From NCBI GenBank assembly GCA_900755895.1, contig CAAEIG010000002.1, positions 1 to 56,332 of the forward strand: a stretch of DNA of 56,332 nt. Direction: 5' to 3'. This stretch comes from Clostridia bacterium. GTDB taxonomy: Bacteria > Bacillota > Clostridia > Oscillospirales > Acutalibacteraceae. The position numbers and the translations under genes are program-made. This document shows positions 50,723 through 56,332 of this stretch, one piece after another (position 1 is the stretch's first letter; every line of letters starts with the position of its first letter). The notes under the pieces were generated by a model. That model saw only the letters and a list, made by a program, of their open reading frames with translations. It made no database searches and was not told the DNA's origin.

Positions 50723-51043
50723 TCACTTAATCAGCTTCTTCAATTCCAAAGCCTTGCCGATATCCCCCTGGACCTTCAGCTTACCGAAGGTGAAGGCAGC
50801 CACGGGATCCAGTCTTCCTTCCATGATCTTCTGGAAATTCTCGTCGGAGATGGTCAGTTCCACATCCCGGTCGTGATACTCATAGGGCTCGATAGCCAAT
50901 TTACCGCCTTTGATCTCCACATAGAAGGTACCTCCGGCCTCACCGGTGATATTCACCTGGATTCTGGTGGGATCAGATACGGTGGAGACATCGGCATTGA
51001 TAAGCCCATTTTTCACCTGCTGGAAGAAATCTTGAAACGTCAT
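50723..51043 (-). CDS. SCP2 sterol/lipid-binding domain protein
   Basis: This 106-residue protein consists of one SCP2 domain, a small lipid-binding fold; bacterial versions are poorly characterised. Typical elements are VNITGEAGGTFYVEIKGGKL, DVELTISDENFQKIMEGRLD and the C-terminal GKLKVQGDIGKALEL. AAAGGAG precedes the start by about 9 bases. It is the first gene of the unit that includes mnmA and proBA and has its own promoter. Confidence 0.9.
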   Translation of the reverse strand: MTFQDFFQQVKNGLINADVSTVSDPTRIQVNITGEAGGTFYVEIKGGKLAIEPYEYHDRDVELTISDENFQKIMEGRLDPVAAFTFGKLKVQGDIGKALELKKLIK

Positions 51044-51085
51044 GGGAGTTTGCTCCTTTTCCGTGATTTTTAGAGTGCTGGTTCC

Positions 51086-51114
51086 ATGTTACCATATTAC
51101 CGAGGCGAATACAA
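51086..51114 (-). promoter_or_regulatory. probable promoter of SCP2-mnmA-proB-proA
   Basis: On the minus strand TTGTAT (51114-51109) and TAACAT (51091-51086) are 17 bases apart, just after the palindromic terminator that closes the pnp unit. Confidence 0.55.
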
Positions 51115-51130
51115 CGGAAATGGGAAACAA

Positions 51131-51169
51131 AAAAGGACATCCGAGTTTTTGGCTCGGGTGTCCTTTTTT
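51131..51169. terminator. palindromic terminator beyond pnp
   Basis: GGACATCCGAG (51135-51145) pairs with CTCGGGTGTCC (51153-51163), loop TTTTTGG, with A-run and T-run on either side. On the minus strand it follows repeat copy 13. Confidence 0.85.
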
Positions 51170-51185
51170 AACATAGCAAAAATGG

Positions 51186-51331
51186 TCCGCTGCCCGTTCC
51201 TATCGCCCTACGGGCGCATGCGGAACGTGCAGCTGTATTTTCTTTCCAGCTTGCGCCTTTTAAGGTCGTGGAGCTCCGCTCCACACCTCGCAAACTTTTT
51301 GAAAAAAGTTTGATCAAAAACTTTTACGTTT
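51186..51331 (-). repeat. gene-edge structured repeat, copy 13 (long subtype, single)
   Basis: Read on the minus strand, it begins about nine bases after the pnp stop. Arms are AAACTTTTT/AAAAAGTTT, GTGGAGC/GCTCCAC, a weak third hairpin, and CTGCACGTTCC/GGAACGGGCAG with GATAG. Confidence 0.88.
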
Positions 51332-51339
51332 TTTCCCGT

Positions 51340-53544
51340 TTACTTATCGTGGTGCTCTCTACGGGGACGGCGGTCACGATTCCGGTCCCGGTCGCCATGC
51401 TCCCGGCGGGGAGGACGACCCTCGGAGATGTCGTTCTCCGGCACCGCTCCGTCCAGGTCGATCAAAGCATCCCGGCGAGAGAGGTTCAACCGGCCCTTAT
51501 CGTCGATCTCCAGCACCTTCACCTTGACGATATCGCCCACGTTCACCACATCGGTGACCTTCTCGGTGCGCTTCACGTCCAGGCGGGAGATATGCACCAG
51601 GCCTTCCTTGCCGGGGGCGATCTCCACAAAGGCGCCAAAGTCCATGAGCCGGGTGACCCGGCCATTGTAGTAGGAGCCGGGCTCGGGATCGTTTACGATG
51701 GTGTCCACGATGTCCAGAGCACGCTGGCACTTCTCCAGATCCAAGCCGGAGATGAACACATGGCCGTCCTCTTCCACGTCCATCTTGATCTCGCACTCGG
51801 CGCAGATCTTCTGGATCACCTTGCCGCCGCTGCCGATGACCTCCCGGATCTTGTCCACAGGGATCACAGTGGACAGCATCTTGGGAGCATACTTGGACAG
51901 CTGAGGCCGCACTTCGGGGATGGCCTTGAGGATGATTTCGTCGATGATATAGTTCCGGGCCTTGTGGGTCTTCTCCAGAGCTTCCTTGACCATCTCGGGG
52001 GTCAGGCCCTGGATCTTCAGGTCCATCTGAATGGCGGTGATGCCCTTCTTAGTGCCGCCCACCTTGAAGTCCATGTCGCCGAAGAAGTCCTCAATGCCCT
52101 GGATGTCCACCATGGTCATCCAGCGGTCGCCCTCGGTGATCAGACCGCAGGAGATGCCGGCCACAGGGGCCTTGATGGGCACACCAGCAGCCATCAGGGC
52201 CAGGGTGGAGCCGCAGATGGACGCCTGAGAGGTGGAGCCGTTGGAGGACAGCACCTCGCTGACCAGGCGGATGGTATAGGGGAACTCCTCCACACTGGGG
52301 ATCACAGGCACCAAAGCCCGCTCGGCCAAAGCGCCGTGGCCGATCTCCCGGCGGCCAGGGCCGCGGCTGGGCTTGGTCTCACCCACAGAGTAGGACGGGA
52401 AATTGTAGTGATGGATATACCGCTTGGACTCCTCGTCGTCGATGCCGTCCAGCAGCTGGTTGTCCCGGATGGAGCCCAGAGTCGCCACGGTGAGCACCTG
52501 GGTCTGACCGCGGGTGAACATGCCGGAGCCGTGAACACGGGGCAGCAGATCCACTTCGGCAGCCAGAGGACGCATGTCGTCCATGCCGCGGCCGTCCACG
52601 CGCTTCTGCTCGTCCAGCAGCCAGCGGCGCACCACGTATTTCTGGGTCAGGTACAGGCACTCGTCGATCTTGGCATCCTGGTCGGGATACTCCTCGGCAA
52701 AGTGCTGGTGGACATCCTCATAGACGGGCTTCAGGCGCTCGTCCCGGATGTTCTTGTCATCGGTGTCCAAAGCAGCCCGGACAGCCTCTTCGGCGTAATC
52801 CCGGATGGCCTCGAACATGCCGGGCTCTGGCTTGTTGGAGGGATAGGAGAACTTCTCCTTGCCGATCTCCTTCTGGATGCCCTTGATGAACTCGATGATC
52901 TTCTGGTTGGCCTCGTGACCAGCCATGATGCCATTGTACATGTCCTCATCGCTGACCTCATTGGCGCCGGCCTCGATCATGGCAATGCGCTCATCAGTGG
53001 AGGCCACGGTGACAGCCATCTCGCTGACCTTCCGCTGTTCGGCGTTGGGGTTGATGACGAACTCGCCGTCAACCAAGCCCACGCTGACCCCGGAGATAGG
53101 GCCGTTCCAGGGGATGTCAGAGATGGACAGGGCGATGGAAGTGCCGATGAGAGCGGCGATCTCAGGGGAGTTGTCCTGCTCCACGGACATGACCGTGCAG
53201 ACGATGGACACATCGTTGCGCATATCCTTGGGGAACAGAGGACGGATGGGCCGGTCGATCATACGGCAGGTGAGGGTGGCCTTTTCAGAGGGACGGCCCT
53301 CCCGCTTCAAGAAGGAGCCGGGGATCTTGCCCACGGAATAGAGCTTCTCCTCAAAATCCACAGAGAGGGGGAAGAAGTCGATGCCGTCCCGGGGCTTGGC
53401 GGAGGCTGTGACCGCCACATGGACCACGGTGTCCCCATAGCGGACCAGGCATTCGCCGTTTGCCAGCTGAGCCATTTTTCCGGTCTCGATGACCAGGGGG
53501 CGGCCCGCCAGCTCAGTTTCGAACACTCTGAAATTTTCGAACAT
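51340..53544 (-). CDS. pnp: polyribonucleotide nucleotidyltransferase
   Basis: PNPase degrades RNA 3' to 5' by phosphorolysis as a trimer. This 734-residue protein has two RNase PH domains (about 1-210 and 305-545, the second with SRGPGRREIGHGALAERAL), a KH domain (about 550-610, VIGSGGKVIQKI) and an S1 domain (about 620-690, VTRLMDFGAFVEIAPGKEG). A charged Arg/Asp/His-rich tail ends it, perhaps a contact for RNA or partners. The start at 53544 follows AAAGGAAG. The gene lies after rpsO as in many bacteria, with a long hairpin in between. Confidence 0.97.
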   Translation of the reverse strand: MFENFRVFETELAGRPLVIETGKMAQLANGECLVRYGDTVVHVAVTASAKPRDGIDFFPLSVDFEEKLYSVGKIPGSFLKREGRPSEKATLTCRMIDRPIRPLFPKDMRNDVSIVCTVMSVEQDNSPEIAALIGTSIALSISDIPWNGPISGVSVGLVDGEFVINPNAEQRKVSEMAVTVASTDERIAMIEAGANEVSDEDMYNGIMAGHEANQKIIEFIKGIQKEIGKEKFSYPSNKPEPGMFEAIRDYAEEAVRAALDTDDKNIRDERLKPVYEDVHQHFAEEYPDQDAKIDECLYLTQKYVVRRWLLDEQKRVDGRGMDDMRPLAAEVDLLPRVHGSGMFTRGQTQVLTVATLGSIRDNQLLDGIDDEESKRYIHHYNFPSYSVGETKPSRGPGRREIGHGALAERALVPVIPSVEEFPYTIRLVSEVLSSNGSTSQASICGSTLALMAAGVPIKAPVAGISCGLITEGDRWMTMVDIQGIEDFFGDMDFKVGGTKKGITAIQMDLKIQGLTPEMVKEALEKTHKARNYIIDEIILKAIPEVRPQLSKYAPKMLSTVIPVDKIREVIGSGGKVIQKICAECEIKMDVEEDGHVFISGLDLEKCQRALDIVDTIVNDPEPGSYYNGRVTRLMDFGAFVEIAPGKEGLVHISRLDVKRTEKVTDVVNVGDIVKVKVLEIDDKGRLNLSRRDALIDLDGAVPENDISEGRPPRREHGDRDRNRDRRPRREHHDK

Positions 53545-53592
53545 GACAGCTTCCTTTCTCCCCGGCAGCGCGGGCCGGGGCGGTTGTTGAAA

Positions 53593-53665
53593 GGGCGGCC
53601 CTGTTTTCCAAGGAAACAAGCCGGCCGGTTTTTCCGGCTGGTTTGCTTGTAAAACAGCACCGCCC
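53593..53665 (-). promoter_or_regulatory. long rpsO-pnp intergenic hairpin
   Basis: On the minus strand GGGCGGTGCTGTTTT pairs imperfectly with AAAACAGGGCCGCCC, and an inner stem pairs CCAGCCGG with CCGGCCGG around AAAAA. A long hairpin at this place is the RNase III target that starts PNPase autoregulation in Escherichia coli. The function here is inferred by analogy. Confidence 0.6.
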
Positions 53666-53678
53666 AAATAGAGCGAAA

Positions 53679-53715
53679 GGCTGTGACGCCGGCCCGAAGG
53701 CCCGCAGCCACAGCC
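53679..53715 (-). promoter_or_regulatory. hairpin directly after rpsO
   Basis: On the minus strand GGCTGTG and CACAGCC pair, with an inner GGGCC/GGCCC stem, followed by only three T. It is probably a weak terminator or RNA-stability element. Confidence 0.5.
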
Positions 53716-53728
53716 CGCTGCTTTTCTC

Positions 53729-53992
53729 TTACTTACGGATGCCCAACTCGGCGATGATAGCGCGGTAGCGCTCAATGTCGATCTTGGTCAGGTAGTTGAG
53801 AAGGTTTCTCCGCTGGCCGACCATCTTCAGCAGGCCACGGCGGGAGTGATGGTCCTTCTTGTTCTGACGCAGGTGCTCAGTCAGGTCGTTGATGCGCTTG
53901 GTCAGCACAGCGATCTGCACCTCGGGAGAACCGGTGTCGCCCTCATGGCGGGCATACTTCTGAATGATTTCGGTCTTTTCAGTCTTAGTCAT
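53729..53992 (-). CDS. rpsO: 30S ribosomal protein S15
   Basis: This primary-binding protein of the small-subunit central domain has 87 residues, about the usual length. HEGDTGSPEVQIAVLTKRI, HHSRRGLLKMVGQRRNLLNY and the C-terminal YRAIIAELGIRK are diagnostic. The ATG at 53992 is chosen with AAGGTGG 8 bases upstream; GTG at 54004 would add four residues. It has its own promoter at the end of ribF, and a small hairpin GCGGC/GCCGC (54012-54024) lies just before the ribosome binding site, a possible autoregulatory leader. Confidence 0.97.
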   Translation of the reverse strand: MTKTEKTEIIQKYARHEGDTGSPEVQIAVLTKRINDLTEHLRQNKKDHHSRRGLLKMVGQRRNLLNYLTKIDIERYRAIIAELGIRK

Positions 53993-54089
53993 GGTACATT
54001 CCACCTTTTCTGCGGCATTGCCGCTTGAGATTCACCCGTTCCACAGGTAGGGGTTGGTGACTCCCTTATCCGAGGGGCGGGTAGCTTCG

Positions 54090-55052
54090 CTATTTTACCA
54101 TAGAAGAGGGGGTTTGTAAAGTGGTTTTGGGGAAATATGGCGGGGGAATCCGCCCGGTCACGGCTTTGGCCTGGCGGGCATTTTCCAAGATCGCGTCCTT
54201 TAATTCCTGCAAGGAACCAAACTTCCGTTCCGGCCGCAAAAACTCCAGCAAAAACACCCGTACCCGCTTGCCGTAGAGATCCCCGGTGAAGTCGGGCATC
54301 CAGGTTTCTGCCAGCACCGTGTCCGAGCCCACCGTGGGCTTGATCCCCACGTTGGTGACCCCGCAGAAATACTGTCCCCCCACTCGGCACCAAGATGCGT
54401 ACACACCAAATTTTGGCAGTACAAATCCCTCGGGGATGGCCTGGTTGATGGTGGGCGTACCCAAGCCTGTGCCGATGTGGTTGCCGTGGATCACCTCCAG
54501 GGAAAACCCAAAGGGCCTGCCCAGCAGCCGGTTGGCTAAGGGGATATCCCCCTCCTCCACCGCCCGGCGGATCCTGGTGGAGCTGACTTTTTCCCCGCCG
54601 TCAGTGACCGGGGGAACCACATACAGCTCCACCCCAGCCTCCTGGCACAGCTGCCGCAGCAGGGTCACATCGCCCTTGGCGCCCTTGCCGAACCGGAAAT
54701 CCTCCCCGCAGCACAGCCGCCGGGCATGGCACCGGTCAAAGAGCACCTGCCGGACAAAGTCCTCCGCCTCCCAGTCCCGCACCTCCTGGAAGTCCAGGGA
54801 GTAGAGCACACCAATGCCAGCGTGCTCCAAGATCCGCTCCTTGTCCCGACCAGTGAGCACCGCACAGTTGCCCGAGGGGCTTGTCCGGAAGGTAAACACA
54901 GCCGGTTCCCAGACCTGGCCGTCCTTCCCCGGGGCGCAGGCCGCGTGAATCACCGCCAGATGCCCCCGATGCAGGCCGTCAAAGGCCCCCAGTGCCATGG
55001 AGCAGGGAGCCTCCTGCCGCCCCAACTCCTCCAGGGTATGTACGATTTTCAT
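54090..55052 (-). CDS. ribF: bifunctional riboflavin kinase/FAD synthetase
   Basis: It makes FMN and FAD from riboflavin. The 320 residues comprise an N-terminal FAD synthetase domain (about 1-165; GAFDGLHRGH and STRIRRAVEEGD) and a C-terminal riboflavin kinase domain (about 170-315). The kinase motif reads GTGLGTPTIN where most relatives have GRxLGFPTAN; the PT pair and Asn are kept. VGIKPTVG and the following glutamate region are present. The start at 55052 overlaps the truB stop by four bases (ATGA), so the two are translationally coupled. Confidence 0.95.
   Translation of the reverse strand: MKIVHTLEELGRQEAPCSMALGAFDGLHRGHLAVIHAACAPGKDGQVWEPAVFTFRTSPSGNCAVLTGRDKERILEHAGIGVLYSLDFQEVRDWEAEDFVRQVLFDRCHARRLCCGEDFRFGKGAKGDVTLLRQLCQEAGVELYVVPPVTDGGEKVSSTRIRRAVEEGDIPLANRLLGRPFGFSLEVIHGNHIGTGLGTPTINQAIPEGFVLPKFGVYASWCRVGGQYFCGVTNVGIKPTVGSDTVLAETWMPDFTGDLYGKRVRVFLLEFLRPERKFGSLQELKDAILENARQAKAVTGRIPPPYFPKTTLQTPSSMVK
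54092..54120 (-). promoter_or_regulatory. promoter of rpsO-pnp
   Basis: On the minus strand TTTACA (54120-54115) and TAAAAT (54097-54092) are 17 bases apart, inside the last codons of ribF. Confidence 0.75.
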
Positions 55053-55957
55053 TGGCCTTCCCCCTGTTCCAAAAAGGACTTCACAAAGCTCAGCTCCTCT
55101 TTCTCCCGGTTCACCTTTCCCAGGCCCAAAAAGGTCCCCTCCGGGGACTTGACCCGGCAAAATCCCTCCCGGGGGGCCCTGCGCACCCGGGCCAGATCCA
55201 GCCCTCCGCCGTTCTGGAACCGCCGAGTCTGGGCGGGACTGACCGTCACCACCGGGTACTCCCCGAACAGGCCCTCTGTGGGCCGGAGGATCTCCTCCAG
55301 CCTCCCCTGGGCCCCCAGCTCCTTCAGCTGCTCCAGAGTGAGGGCGTCCTCCTGGGAAAACCCGCAAGCCCTGGTGCGCCGCAGAGCGGTCATGGTGCCG
55401 CAGCTGCCGGCGGCCTTCGCCAGGTCCTCAATGAGGGTGCGGATATAGGTGCCCTTGGAGCACCGCACCAGCAAGGTTCCCTGGCGGGTTTGGGGGTCAT
55501 AGGTCTGAAGCTCCAGGGCGGAGATGGTCACCGGACGGGCGGGACGGTCCACCTCCAGCCCCTGGCGGGCCAGCTCATACAGCCGCTTCCCCCCCACGGA
55601 CACTGCCGAATACATGGGCGGCACCTGGAGAATCTCTCCCCGGAACCGGGGCAGGACCTCCAGCAGGGACTCCTGCTCCACCGGAGCGGTGCTGGTCTCC
55701 ACCACCTCACCGGTGATGTCCCCGGTGTCCCTTCGCTCGCCCAGGCGGAAATCCGCCCGGTACTCCTTGTCGGTATCGGGGAGGAAATTCAGCGCCTTAG
55801 CTGCCCGGCCCAACAGGATGGGCAGCACGCCGGTGGCCATGGGATCCAGGGTGCCGGTATGTCCGATTTTTTTCTCACGGGTCACGCCCCGCAGCACGGC
55901 CACCGCGTCAAATGAGGTGAACCCGCTGGGCTTGTCCAAGATGATGATGCCGTTCAT
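55049..55957 (-). CDS. truB: tRNA pseudouridine(55) synthase
   Basis: It converts uridine 55 of the tRNA T-loop to pseudouridine. This 302-residue protein has the catalytic aspartate in GHTGTLDPMATG, the N-terminal GIIILDKPSGFTSFDAV, KEYRADFRLG and SKGTYIRTLIEDL. AAAGGAG precedes the start. The order truB-ribF-rpsO-pnp is widespread in bacteria and usually follows nusA-infB-rbfA, which would lie beyond the right end of the window; here repeat copies 14 and 15 interrupt the upstream side. Confidence 0.97.
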   Translation of the reverse strand: MNGIIILDKPSGFTSFDAVAVLRGVTREKKIGHTGTLDPMATGVLPILLGRAAKALNFLPDTDKEYRADFRLGERRDTGDITGEVVETSTAPVEQESLLEVLPRFRGEILQVPPMYSAVSVGGKRLYELARQGLEVDRPARPVTISALELQTYDPQTRQGTLLVRCSKGTYIRTLIEDLAKAAGSCGTMTALRRTRACGFSQEDALTLEQLKELGAQGRLEEILRPTEGLFGEYPVVTVSPAQTRRFQNGGGLDLARVRRAPREGFCRVKSPEGTFLGLGKVNREKEELSFVKSFLEQGEGQ

Positions 55958-55995
55958 GGAATCTCCTTTATACTGGGTTTTTGCTGCTGCAGGCT

Positions 55996-56146
55996 GGTTC
56001 CTGCGGGTGGGCCGTTCGCTGGGCTACAGCGCTTCGCGCTGGTGCGCCCGGCTCACTAGTTTTTCTTTCCGGCTGCGCCGGTTAAGGTCGTGGGACGCTG
56101 TCCCACACCCTGCAGCCTTTGAAAAGGCTGGCGAAACTTTTTCGTT
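55996..56146 (-). repeat. gene-edge structured repeat, copy 14 (long subtype, tandem)
   Basis: Read on the minus strand, arms are AGCCTTT/AAAGGCT, GTGGGAC/GTCCCAC, CCGGC/GCCGG, and an inner CAGCGC/GCGCTG hairpin followed by TAG within an outer stem. It duplicates copy 15, offset 173 bases. Confidence 0.88.
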
Positions 56147-56168
56147 TCCCATCTCGCCGCTCTAGTCC

Positions 56169-56302
56169 GGTTCCTGCGAGTGGGCCGTTCGCTGGGCTAC
56201 AGCGCTTCGCGCTGGTGCGCCCGGCTCACTGGTTTTTCTTTTCGGCTGCGCCGGTTAAGGTCGCGCCTTTTTGAAAAAAGGCGCCCCAAAAACTTTTTCG
56301 CT
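56169..56302 (-). repeat. gene-edge structured repeat, copy 15 (short subtype, tandem)
   Basis: Its edge touches the stop codon of the partial gene at the right end. The first hairpin is GCGCCTTTTT/AAAAAGGCGC; the second is missing. The distal half is nearly identical to copy 14. Confidence 0.88.
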
Positions 56303-56332
56303 TTACAGGCCCTGCTCTTCCACAAAGCTATA
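56303..56332 (-). CDS. 3' end of an unidentified gene running off the window
   Basis: Only the last nine codons are visible, ending in YSFVEEQGL and TAA. The position upstream of truB suggests a member of the usual nusA-infB-rbfA-DHH region, but the peptide is too short to identify. The repeat edge meeting this TAA supports it as a real gene end. Confidence 0.4.
   Translation of the reverse strand, partial: YSFVEEQGL

Noticed and set aside
3404..56302. The intergenic repeats as insertion sequences or a CRISPR array
   Set aside because: There is no transposase, no terminal inverted repeats with target duplication that I could see, and no regular short repeat-spacer pattern.
1..56332. tRNA, rRNA or other standard RNA genes
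   Set aside because: No T-loop GGTTCGA-type pattern with cloverleaf pairing and no rRNA sequence was found by eye.

Overview
The window looks like a chromosomal segment of a spore-forming, fermentative, high-GC gut clostridium, most likely Oscillospiraceae/Oscillospirales (the Flavonifractor, Lawsonibacter, Oscillibacter neighbourhood). This rests on protein families and base composition and was not checked by database search. SpoIIP marks a sporulation-capable Firmicute, pyruvate formate-lyase and a 2-hydroxyacyl-CoA dehydratase-activase-like system mark anaerobic metabolism, and most genes have GC-rich third positions and strong AAAGGAG-type ribosome binding sites. No tRNA, rRNA, transposase, phage gene or CRISPR array was seen.

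Layout. 1-5.7 kb: a ZTP (pfl-type) riboswitch with a terminator controls pflB-pflA, followed by a type I asparaginase and proC. 5.7-9.1 kb: a large PAS-GAF-GGDEF-EAL protein in visibly AT-richer DNA. 9.4-15.2 kb: an LtaS-like membrane enzyme and a heterodimeric ABC exporter. 15.5-21.4 kb: a MATE pump, a two-domain PPK2 kinase, an HD protein, a YitT-family protein with a leader-peptide/attenuator-like leader, and a ZIP transporter. 21.4-26.7 kb: cell-envelope and sporulation genes (C39-like peptidase, M23 coiled-coil peptidase, a small membrane protein, SpoIIP), then citrate synthase. 27-33 kb: a tightly overlapping marR-ABC-ABC-lipid kinase operon. 33-36 kb: GH27 alpha-galactosidase with an AraR-like GntR regulator, and a thioesterase. 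36.5-42 kb: a dehydratase activase-like protein split over two genes, then DegV. 42-47 kb: MATE, phosphoglucomutase, a phosphoesterase and three small uncharacterised proteins. 47-56 kb, minus strand: SCP2-mnmA-proB-proA and truB-ribF-rpsO-pnp.

The most unusual feature is a family of about 15 copies of a 125-160-base structured repeat confined to intergenic spaces. Its fixed outer edge (CGAAAAAGTTT-like) lies within a few to about 40 bases of a gene end, usually a stop codon. Each copy has three or four hairpins whose stems differ between copies but keep complementarity, with constant linkers (GACCTTAA, AAAGAAAAAC and GATAG/TAG). Copies occur as inverted pairs around a shared palindromic terminator, as direct tandem pairs, or singly between a stop codon and a terminator. 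None lies in a divergent gap. One inverted pair lies exactly where the dehydratase activase-like protein is split.

Regulation can be read in several places: a ZTP riboswitch on pflB, shared GAACTAATT-type half-sites linking two separate ABC-exporter operons to the MarR regulator, an AraR-like operator on the GntR gene, a perfect palindrome between the divergent HD/YitT promoters, and a long rpsO-pnp hairpin resembling the RNase III target known from enterobacteria.
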